Assembly: GCF_041729615.1 (NCBI RefSeq)
Contig: NZ_CP154874.1
Location: forward strand, 2,857,001 to 2,921,000
Origin: Pseudomonas alcaligenes
Lineage (GTDB): Bacteria; Pseudomonadota; Gammaproteobacteria; Pseudomonadales; Pseudomonadaceae
Length of the DNA: 64,000 nucleotides
Reading direction: 5' to 3'
Shown here: positions 35,338-42,360 of the stretch, one piece after another
How the letters are laid out: each line of letters begins with the position of its first letter
Position numbering within the stretch: position 1 is the stretch's first letter
The notes under the pieces: model-generated
The model's database searches: none
The model's input: only the letters and a program-made list of their open reading frames with translations
What the model was told of the DNA's origin: nothing
Program-made: the position numbers and the translations under genes

Positions 35338-36044
35338 GGCTTGCGCGCCACCACATTGACCAGGGTTTCATCGCGCTGGCCGAACGGCTTGGCCTTCATG
35401 ATGCCCCAGCGTTCGAGCAGGCCGAAGTCTCTGGAGCGGCTCCACCACAGGTAGGGGTAGGAGACGTTGCGCTCCTCGAACTGGAAGCCCTGCGTGCGCA
35501 GCATGCCCAGGTATTCCTCGGCGCTCTTCTGCACCTGCATCGGGTGGCGGAACAGCCAGCGGATCACCCAGGTGTCGATGTAGAACTTGGTCGATTCGGC
35601 GAACAGCAGCAGGCCGCCCGGTTTCAGTACGCGCCAGAACTCGGCCAGGGCGCGTTCCTGCTCGACCAGATGGTGGAAGGTCTGGTGGCAGAACAGGATG
35701 TCGACGGACGTGTCCGGCAACTGGATGCTGGCGCAGTCGCTGGCGATCAGTTGCACGTCCAGGCCCAACTGCTCGGCCTCGGCGCGTGAGCAGTCGAGGC
35801 TGTGCGGGTCGGCATCCAGGCCGATCAGCCGCGCCGGGGCAAAGGCTTCCTGCAACAGGCGAAACGAGCGGCCCTGGCCGCAACCGGCGTCGAGCAGCAC
35901 CGGCGCCTGCGGCAGCGGTGCATCGATCAGGCGCTTGAGGTCGTTGATCGCCACGCGCAGCACATGGTGCTGCCAGACGTGGCTCTGCAGGAACCAGAAG
36001 CCGAAGCGGGTTTCCTCGACGTAGGTGGTGGCGGCGCGTTCCAT
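35331..36044 (-). CDS. Class I SAM methyltransferase
   Basis: 237 residues from MERAATTYVEETRFGFWFL. The SAM motif I is LLDAGCGQGRSFRLL, followed by LIGLDADPHSLDCSR and DILFCHQTFHHL (motif IV). Methyltransferases of this type belong to aryl polyene clusters, where the aryl head group is C- or O-methylated. That is the likely role here, though the substrate is inferred. It lies 14 bp after the FAD oxidoreductase. Confidence 0.78.
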   Translation of the reverse strand: MERAATTYVEETRFGFWFLQSHVWQHHVLRVAINDLKRLIDAPLPQAPVLLDAGCGQGRSFRLLQEAFAPARLIGLDADPHSLDCSRAEAEQLGLDVQLIASDCASIQLPDTSVDILFCHQTFHHLVEQERALAEFWRVLKPGGLLLFAESTKFYIDTWVIRWLFRHPMQVQKSAEEYLGMLRTQGFQFEERNVSYPYLWWSRSRDFGLLERWGIMKAKPFGQRDETLVNVVARKPC

Positions 36045-36058
36045 TGCGGTGGCGGTCC

Positions 36059-37306
36059 TTAGTTGGGCGAGCAGAGTTCGGCAAGCACGCCGAGGCGGCG
36101 CTTGGGCTCGGCGACATAGGGATTCTTCTCGTCCCAGGCGTAGCCGGCGAGGATCGAGCAGATCATGCGGCGGATCTCCGGCTGGGCCTTCTCGTAGAAG
36201 ATCACGTCCTGGAAGCTGCCATCGTACCAACCCTGCACATACACGCGGAACGTATCCACGCCGCGCTTGAGCGGGACGGCGAATTCGCTCTCCCAGTCCA
36301 CCGTCTCGCCGCTGAGCTGGCGATGCAGCAGGGCGGCGGCCATGCTCGCCGAGCGCATGGCGATGGTCACGCCGGAGCTGAACACCGGGTCGAGGAACTC
36401 GGCGGCGTTGCCCAGCAGAGCGAAGCCCGGGCCGTGCAGGCTCTTGACGTTGGCCGAGTAGCCACCGATGGCGCGCGCCGGGGTGTCCCATACGGCGTTC
36501 TGCAGCACCCGGCTCAGCGACGGCGTCTCGGCGACAAACTGCTTGAGGCAGGCGTCGAGGTCCTTCGGGTAGCCCTCATAGTGCTCGGCGGCAGACACCA
36601 CGCCCAGCGAACAGCGGCCGTTGCTGAATGGAATGGTCCAGAACCACACGTCCCTGAGCTTCGGGTGGGTGGTGATGAGGATCTTCTCGCGGTCGAAGCC
36701 GCTGGCCGGGTCGATGCGGTCCTCGATATGGGTGAACACCGCCTGGCGAATGGGGAAGGACGACGGCGTGTCGAGGTCGAGCAGGCGCGGCAGCACGCGG
36801 CCGTAGCCGCTGCCGTCGAGGACGAAGGCGCACTCGACGCTGTATTCGTGGCCGTCGGCCAGGCGGCGTACCGACAGGCGCGGGCAGTCGCCGGCGAAGT
36901 CGGCGGCAAAGATTTCTTCCTCGTAGCGGATCTCCACGCCCTGCAGCTCGGCCTGGTCGGCCAGCAGCTTGTCGAAGTCGGCGCGGATCACCTGGTAGGT
37001 CGAGCCCTTGCCCTCGGTGAACTTGTCGCGGAAGTCGAACTCGGTGTAGCGCTCGCCCCAGGCGAAGGCCGCGCCATGTTTGGTCTGGAAGCCGGCAGCC
37101 TGCACCGCTTCGAGCATGCCGGCCTCCTCGACGAAGTCCAGGCAGTGCGACAGCAGGCTCTCGCCGATGGAGAAGCGCGGGAAGCGCTGGCGCTCCAGCA
37201 CCAGCACATCGTGGCCCTGGCGCTTGAGGATGGCGGCGGCGATGGCGCCGGAAGGGCCGGCACCGATGACGACGATCTGACGTTGTTCGACTTCAGGAGA
37301 CTTCAT
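36059..37306 (-). CDS. FAD-dependent oxidoreductase (tryptophan-halogenase/GGR-like)
   Basis: 415 residues from the ATG at 37306; an ATG at 37333 is an alternative that overlaps the upstream gene by 41 nt. FAD motif VIGAGPSGAIAAAIL is near the N-terminus, with RFPRFSIGESLL next, as in the flavin halogenase/geranylgeranyl reductase group. The halogenase WxWxIP motif appears only loosely as VWFWTIPF. GFALLGNAAEFLDPVFSSGV is the second FAD motif. Such flavoproteins occur in xanthomonadin and some APE clusters and could hydroxylate or halogenate the aryl ring. Reaction not proven. Confidence 0.72.
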   Translation of the reverse strand: MKSPEVEQRQIVVIGAGPSGAIAAAILKRQGHDVLVLERQRFPRFSIGESLLSHCLDFVEEAGMLEAVQAAGFQTKHGAAFAWGERYTEFDFRDKFTEGKGSTYQVIRADFDKLLADQAELQGVEIRYEEEIFAADFAGDCPRLSVRRLADGHEYSVECAFVLDGSGYGRVLPRLLDLDTPSSFPIRQAVFTHIEDRIDPASGFDREKILITTHPKLRDVWFWTIPFSNGRCSLGVVSAAEHYEGYPKDLDACLKQFVAETPSLSRVLQNAVWDTPARAIGGYSANVKSLHGPGFALLGNAAEFLDPVFSSGVTIAMRSASMAAALLHRQLSGETVDWESEFAVPLKRGVDTFRVYVQGWYDGSFQDVIFYEKAQPEIRRMICSILAGYAWDEKNPYVAEPKRRLGVLAELCSPN

Positions 37307-38438
37307 AGCGGCTTCGTGCCTCGTTATGGACATGTCTGCCGAGCAGTGCCGGCAGCAGGGTGGAAAACAGGCTCATCAGCAGCAGGCCGAAATAGATCAG
37401 CGAGTCGATCAGCTGCAGCTGCAGGAGCAGGTTGAGGAAGACGATTTCGGTGAGGCCGCGGATGTTCAGCAGCAGGCTCTCGCGCCACTTTACCCGCGCC
37501 GCGGCGCTCGGGGCGGCCCAGTGCAGACCGAGCCAGCTGCCGAGCACCTTGCTCAGCACCGGCAGCGCCAGGAGGATAGCGATGACCGTCCAGGAGGTGT
37601 CTTGACCTATGCCATGGAAATCCACCCGTAGCACGCCGAAGGTCAGGATCAGCGGCACCGCCAGGCCGTTGATCAGCAGCTTCCACTGGCGCAGCGGCAG
37701 TGGCAGGACGAAGGGCTGCCGGAGCCAGGCCAGGCACAGCATGTAGGCGATGCCGAACACCAGGGCGTTGAGGCCCAGCTGCTGGAACAGCAGCATCAGG
37801 GCAAAAAACGGCAGGCTGTACAGCAGCGGCTGGCGCAGCTTGAGCAGGCGCAGCGCCAGTGGCAGCGCGGCGGCCAGCAGCGGCCACAGCAGGGCGGCGG
37901 GATTGCTGCTGCCCTGGGCCAGGCCGAACAGGCTCCAGCACAGGAAGTCCATCAGGATCGCCGCGTGCAGCAGGCGCTTGGTCGCTTCCAGCGGGTAGCC
38001 GATGTTCTGCAGGAACAGGTAGAGCACCGGGATGGCGGTGATCGAGAACAGCAGGCCGATGCCCACCGCGCTCAGCCAGCCGTGTTCGCCGGGCAGCAAC
38101 CAGAGCGCGCAGGCCAGGCCGGCCAGCATCGGCACCAGGAAGCTGGGCAGGGCGATCTTCACGCAGGCTGGGCTGAGGTCGAGATCGATCACGTCGCTGA
38201 GGATGTAGCCCAGCAGCAGGGCGAAACACAGGCCGTAGGCCAGGTTCAGCCAGGTCGGTGCCAGCAGGTCGGCAGCGCTCAGCTGCCAGTGCGGCTCGAC
38301 CCACACCAGCAGCAGGGCGGGAATGGCGATGGCGGCGACCAGCAGCTGACCGACTATGGGAATCAGCCGGCGCCCGCCGATCCAGGCCACCAGGGCGTAG
38401 ATGGCCAGGGCCAGCAGCCAGAAGCCGAGCACGTTCAT
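37293..38438 (-). CDS. CPA2-like cation/proton antiporter homologue
   Basis: 381 residues, almost wholly membrane, about 11-12 helices. The N-terminus reads MNVLGFWLLALAIYALVAWI. The motif NIRGLTEIVFLNLLLQ near the C-terminus matches the RGL-E conserved helix of CPA2 antiporters, but the protein lacks a cytosolic regulatory domain. It overlaps the MMPL exporter gene (ATGA) and the flavoprotein gene, so it is an integral member of the APE operon. A proton-coupled role in pigment export or membrane homeostasis is a guess. Confidence 0.65.
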   Translation of the reverse strand: MNVLGFWLLALAIYALVAWIGGRRLIPIVGQLLVAAIAIPALLLVWVEPHWQLSAADLLAPTWLNLAYGLCFALLLGYILSDVIDLDLSPACVKIALPSFLVPMLAGLACALWLLPGEHGWLSAVGIGLLFSITAIPVLYLFLQNIGYPLEATKRLLHAAILMDFLCWSLFGLAQGSSNPAALLWPLLAAALPLALRLLKLRQPLLYSLPFFALMLLFQQLGLNALVFGIAYMLCLAWLRQPFVLPLPLRQWKLLINGLAVPLILTFGVLRVDFHGIGQDTSWTVIAILLALPVLSKVLGSWLGLHWAAPSAAARVKWRESLLLNIRGLTEIVFLNLLLQLQLIDSLIYFGLLLMSLFSTLLPALLGRHVHNEARSRYEVS

Positions 38439-40762
38439 GCGCTCACCTCCTGGCGCGGCCGCGTGGCGGCCCAGGGCGAGAGCAGGAAGCAGAACAGCAG
38501 GCCGAGGCTGATGGCCAGGCCGAAGTTGGCGATGGCCGGGGTCTGGCTGAGCAGCAGCAGGCCGAACGACAGCCACGCGGTGAGCGCCGAGAGCAGGGTA
38601 CCGAGCAGGCTCACCGCGGGGCCGCCGATGTTCTCGCGCATCAGGATGGCGTAGTCGACGCCGATGGCGGTGATCAGCAGCAGGCCGAACAGGCTGAACA
38701 GGGTCAGCGGCTGGCCCAGCCAGCCGAGACAGGCCAGCGCCGCCAGGGCCGAGAGCAGCGGCAGGCAGATCACCCGCAGCGCGCCGCCGAGGCCGAAGGG
38801 CAGGCACAGCAGCAACAGGATGGCGGCGCTGGAAATCAGCTTGAGCTCGGCGGCGCTGAGCTGGGTGGCGGCGAACAGACCGTTCAGCTCGCCGAGGCGA
38901 TCGACCAGCTGCACGCCCTCCAGTCCGGCGGCGGCCTGTTGCAGTAGAGCGGTGTCGTTGAGCCCTTGCAGGCTGACGATGCCGGCGACTTGGTTGTCAT
39001 GGCGGCCCAGCCACAGCGGACGCCAAGCCTCGCCCAGCGGGTCGGCCAGGGCTTGTTCCAGGCTGGGTTGCGGCGTGTGCAGCAACTCATTCAGTTCGGC
39101 GCGCAGCGCCGCTTCTGGCAGACCGAGGTCGAGCAGCGGTTGCCAGTGTTGCGGCAGCTTGGCCAGCGCGGCGCGCAGCGGCGCCAGTTCGCTCTCCGGC
39201 GCTACCAGCTGGCTGAGGGCGCGATAGCCGCGCAGCTGGCCGGCGGCGATGGCAGCGTCCAGGCGTTCACTGAGTTCGGCCTGGCGCTGCAGCAGCTGCT
39301 GTTCGTCGGCGCCGCGGACCAGGAAGAACTGGCTGGTGGGCTGCTGGCCGGTGAGTTCGGCGATGCGTTTGGCCTCGGCCATCAGCTGCGGTTCCTGGCC
39401 CAGCCACTGGCGCAGGTCGTTCTGCGGCGTCAGCTGCCACAGGCCGCCGGCGCAGAAGGCCAGCAGGGCGAGCAGCCACGGCCAGCTGCCGGTGCGTGCC
39501 AGCAGGCGTGCACGTCGCTCGACCAGGCTTTCGGCGGCATGGCGTAGGCTGGCCGGTGGTGCCAGGCGCAGGTTGTTCAGCCAGGCCGGTAGCAGGCACA
39601 CCGAACACAGGTAGGCGCCGATCAGCCCGGCGGCGGAGAACAGGGCGATCTGGGTCAGCGCCGGGAAGGGCGTGAAAGCCAGCGCCACATAGCCAGCGAG
39701 GTTGGTGCCCAGGCTCAGGCTCAGGCCCGGCAGGGTCTGGCGCAGGGCCGCCCAGCTCGACCACTGGCCATCGCCCCAGCTCTTGCTCAGGTAGTGCTGC
39801 GGGTAGTCGGCGGCAACGCCGACCAGGCTGGCACCGAGCACCAGGGTTAGCGCGTTGATCTGGCCGAATACCAGTACGCAGGCGGTGCAGCCGGCCAGCA
39901 GCGCCACACCCATCGGCAGCAGGCTGACCAGGATGCGCGGACGGCGGAAGGCCAGCAGCAACAGCAGCAGGGTGCCGAGGGTGGCGCCGCCGCCAATCAG
40001 GGCGATCTCGCGGGTGGCCTTGGCCTGCCCGGCCGCGGCGTGCAGCGCACCGCCGGCCGCCAGCAGTTGGCCGCCTTCGGCAGTCACGTGCTGGCGCAGT
40101 TCGGCCACAGCGGCGGCGATCTGCGGCGGCGCCTGCATGTCGAAGGCATCGCCACGAGTGCGCAGGCGCAGCAGGGCCCAGGTGGTGGACCCGTCCTGCA
40201 GCAGCAGGGCGCCGCTGCCGAGGTCGGCCTGGACGCGGCTGCCGGGGTTGAGCGTCTGCTGGGCGCGCAGGCCGAGACCGAGCCAGTCCTGCTCGGTGGG
40301 CAGCAGGCCGAAGCCGGCGAAGGTGTCGAACAGCTGCTGGGCGCGCTGCTGGATAAAGGCATCCGGCTGCTCGATCAGCAACTGGCGGTCGGCCGGCGCC
40401 AGCAGGGCCAGGCGGCTGTTGAGTAACTGCACGCGCAGCGGTGCGAGATCGGCCTGCAGGCTCCACTGCACCTTGTCGAAGCGGCCGCTGGCCTGCCACT
40501 GCTCGCCAGACTGGCGCACCAGCTCGATGGCGCGTTCGCGCTGCGGATGACCGATGAGGATCAGCAGTTCGCGCGACAGCGGCTCCTGCATGCGCTGCTC
40601 GGCTTGCTGCACCAGCGCGTCGCCGGCGCCCTTGGGCAGCAGGGCGAGCATGCTGGCCTGCACCGGCGGGCCGTCGCGCCACTGCCAGGCGGCCAGCGCC
40701 AGCAGGGCCAGGAGCAGGGCGCCGAACAGGCGCGGCAGGGTTTTCTGCAGGCTAGGGGGCAA
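38435..40762 (-). CDS. apeM: MMPL/RND-type exporter (ApeM-like)
   Basis: 775 residues from a TTG start. Architecture is RND/MMPL: one N-terminal helix, a large periplasmic loop (about 35-240), six helices, then the same plan again, with repeated features (VLGASLVGVAADYPQHYL and ITAIGVDYAILMREN). The acidic residues D in the two GV-DY motifs are the usual proton-relay sites. Exporters of this family are constant members of APE clusters and are thought to pass the polyene lipid toward the outer membrane. Overlaps the apeL 3' end by 11 nt. Confidence 0.82.
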   Translation of the reverse strand: MPPSLQKTLPRLFGALLLALLALAAWQWRDGPPVQASMLALLPKGAGDALVQQAEQRMQEPLSRELLILIGHPQRERAIELVRQSGEQWQASGRFDKVQWSLQADLAPLRVQLLNSRLALLAPADRQLLIEQPDAFIQQRAQQLFDTFAGFGLLPTEQDWLGLGLRAQQTLNPGSRVQADLGSGALLLQDGSTTWALLRLRTRGDAFDMQAPPQIAAAVAELRQHVTAEGGQLLAAGGALHAAAGQAKATREIALIGGGATLGTLLLLLLAFRRPRILVSLLPMGVALLAGCTACVLVFGQINALTLVLGASLVGVAADYPQHYLSKSWGDGQWSSWAALRQTLPGLSLSLGTNLAGYVALAFTPFPALTQIALFSAAGLIGAYLCSVCLLPAWLNNLRLAPPASLRHAAESLVERRARLLARTGSWPWLLALLAFCAGGLWQLTPQNDLRQWLGQEPQLMAEAKRIAELTGQQPTSQFFLVRGADEQQLLQRQAELSERLDAAIAAGQLRGYRALSQLVAPESELAPLRAALAKLPQHWQPLLDLGLPEAALRAELNELLHTPQPSLEQALADPLGEAWRPLWLGRHDNQVAGIVSLQGLNDTALLQQAAAGLEGVQLVDRLGELNGLFAATQLSAAELKLISSAAILLLLCLPFGLGGALRVICLPLLSALAALACLGWLGQPLTLFSLFGLLLITAIGVDYAILMRENIGGPAVSLLGTLLSALTAWLSFGLLLLSQTPAIANFGLAISLGLLFCFLLSPWAATRPRQEVSA

Positions 40763-41315
40763 GGTCGGCGCGCTCCTGCGCGGTCAGGGCAGCGCCGGCC
40801 TGGCTCTGCGGTAACTTGAGGACGGTGCGGTCGCCCTGGGTTTCGATCAGTTCGATGCGCTCGACCAGCGCGCCGCCGTCGATGCGGATGGCGCTGAATA
40901 TCTGCTTGAGCAGCACTGAGTGTGGCGTGAGCTGGAGCTGCCAGGCGTTCTGCTCGCCTGTCAGCTGCAGGTCGAAGTCGCGCTCCAAGCCGCTGCGGTC
41001 GCCTTTGAGCACGGCGAGGAACAGGCGGCTCTGCTGGGCGGCGACGTCCTGGCCCGGCTGCTGTTGCCAGCCCTCGGGCGTGCGGCGGGCGATGCCGCTG
41101 TCGGCGATGCGGTAGTCCTGCTTGAGCGGCTTCTGCAGGAGCCAGAGCAGGCCGTGGTCGCGGGACAGGGTGAACTGGCCCTGGCTGGTCAGCGGGGTGG
41201 GAAGGGCGCGCAGGTGCTTCTCCTGCACGAAGGGGCCGCGGACTACGGTGGGTTTGGCCAGCTGGGCGCTGAGGTCGGACAGGTCGAAGGCGTGGGCTGC
41301 TGGGGCTGCTAGCAA
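40752..41315 (-). CDS. apeL: LolA-like carrier protein (ApeL), 5' end disturbed
   Basis: 187 residues if read from the TTG at 41315. The mature part (FDLSDLSAQLAKPTVVRGPFVQEKHL in pieces FDLSDLSAQLAKP and VVRGPFVQEKHL) matches the LolA-like outer-membrane lipoprotein carriers of APE clusters. No ATG or GTG exists in frame before an in-frame TAA in the hairpin at 41404-41417. Sequence upstream of the TTG still reads SVISQALAALFLLAAPAAHA, clearly a signal peptide core without a start codon. The gene therefore seems cut off from its native start by the repeat element next to it. It may be non-functional or start at a rare codon. Confidence 0.72.
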   Translation of the reverse strand: MLAAPAAHAFDLSDLSAQLAKPTVVRGPFVQEKHLRALPTPLTSQGQFTLSRDHGLLWLLQKPLKQDYRIADSGIARRTPEGWQQQPGQDVAAQQSRLFLAVLKGDRSGLERDFDLQLTGEQNAWQLQLTPHSVLLKQIFSAIRIDGGALVERIELIETQGDRTVLKLPQSQAGAALTAQERADLAP

Positions 41316-41383
41316 AAACAGAGCTGCGAGTGCCTGGCTGATTACCGAAGTGATCTTGGCTTTTGGTTGCGCCCCCCGGGCGC

Positions 41384-41417
41384 GTTACTTTTTCTTGCTT
41401 GCCCAAGAAAAAGTAAC
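41384..41417. repeat. Perfect hairpin in left arm
   Basis: GTTACTTTTTCTTG (41384-41397) and CAAGAAAAAGTAAC (41404-41417) with loop CTTGCC. It contains the in-frame TAA that closes the apeL reading frame upstream. Confidence 0.9.
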
Positions 41418-41839
41418 CAAAAAGAAGGGCCCCCCGGCATGCGGGTCTCGCTGTGCTCGACTTCCCTCGCTCCGGCACTGCTCCGGGGGCCGTCACGAAG
41501 GGACATCCCTGTCCCTTCGTGCCTCGCTCGGCGTCCTGCCTCGCGTCCCCCTGCACAGTGCCTACGCTCGGCCTCCTGACGGGGAATCGGCGCGCATGCA
41601 GCCGCTGTGAGAGGAGAAAGCCAGCTGTTGTCTGGTAGGGCTGCAACGGCGTTTGGGCCGGGATACGGGGTCCCCTCAGAAGGCCGAGTGGAGTTGTTCC
41701 GTAGGGGGATGAGCCGCATGGATGCGGCGAAAGGCGTAAAGGGCCATGGATGGCCCTTGTACGCCGGCCCCCGGAGGAGCAACGGAGCGAGGGAACCCTG
41801 GCGCAGCCAGGGCCGGATGTGGGGCGCGCTTTCTCTTTG

Positions 41840-41875
41840 GTTACTTTCTCTTTGCGCGCGCAAAGAGAAAGTAAC
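41840..41875. repeat. Perfect 36-bp palindrome in right arm
   Basis: The left half starts GTTACTTTCTCTTTGCGC (41840-41857), and the right half 41858-41875 is its exact reverse complement. It shares GTTACTTT-TCTT with the left-arm hairpin. Confidence 0.92.
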
Positions 41876-41934
41876 TCGCCCGGCGGGGCGAAATAGATCG
41901 CCCAGGCGGCGTAAGAAAGCGGCCATAAATCCAG

Positions 41935-42360
41935 TCACGGCAGCACTCGCTCCACCGCTTCCACAAACACCTTCGGCGATGCCAACAGCATCTCGCGAGT
42001 CGCGATCTCCACCGCCACCTGCACACTGCTGCCGCGGGTCATGCGCTCACCCGTCGCCACATCGGTGATCAGGTAATTGATCTTCAGCCGGTTCTCCCAC
42101 TCCACCAGATCGGCGCGCACACGGATGCGCTGACCGAATTGCGCGCCACGGATATAGCGCACCTGCAGGTCAATGATCGGCCAGGCATAGCCCGCATCAC
42201 GCATCTGCCGGTAGTTGTGCCCCAGCTTGTCGAGCAGCGCGCAGCGCGCCTCCTCGAAGTATTTGACGTAGTGGCCGTGCCAGACCACTTCCATCATGTC
42301 GACGTCGAAGAACGGCACGACCAGCTCGATCTCCGCCTGCAGCACGCCCTCCTTACGCAT
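41935..42360 (-). CDS. apeK: Acyl thioesterase (ApeK-like, 4HBT/YbgC fold)
   Basis: 141 residues from MRKEGVLQAEIELVV; longer in-frame sequence overlaps the ammonia-lyase and is rejected. VPFFDVDMMEVVWHGHYVKYF carries the catalytic-type Asp (D in DVDMM) and the HGHYVKYFEEAR pattern of 4-hydroxybenzoyl-CoA/YbgC thioesterases (quoted in pieces). It may release or edit acyl chains on the ACPs. It overlaps the ammonia-lyase stop by 8 nt. The repeat element lies directly downstream. Confidence 0.8.
   Translation of the reverse strand: MRKEGVLQAEIELVVPFFDVDMMEVVWHGHYVKYFEEARCALLDKLGHNYRQMRDAGYAWPIIDLQVRYIRGAQFGQRIRVRADLVEWENRLKINYLITDVATGERMTRGSSVQVAVEIATREMLLASPKVFVEAVERVLP

Larger units (their letters stand above)
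41365..41896. repeat. Composite hairpin element: two diverged arms in inverted orientation
   Basis: Gene-free stretch between apeK and apeL. The left arm (about 41365-41585) and the reverse complement of the right arm (about 41668-41896) align over their length. Shared blocks run in order: GCCCC-CCGGGCG, GTTACTTT-TCTT with its own hairpin, CCAAA-AGAA, TCCCTCGCTCCG, CTCCGGGGGCCG, a second hairpin, CCCC-TACG, and CTCGGCCT-CTGA-GGG. About 80 bp of unrelated sequence lies in the middle. Each arm has at least two perfect stems. Short open frames here are by-products of the repeat. The look is that of a dispersed non-coding Pseudomonas repeat, mobilised in trans if at all. Confidence 0.85.

Noticed and set aside
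41122..41938. Short open frames in the repeat element (for example 41122-41610 plus and 41342-41938 minus)
   Set aside because: They follow the arms of an inverted repeat in several frames at once and have no ribosome site or known domain; the minus-strand one only matters as a possible original apeL start.
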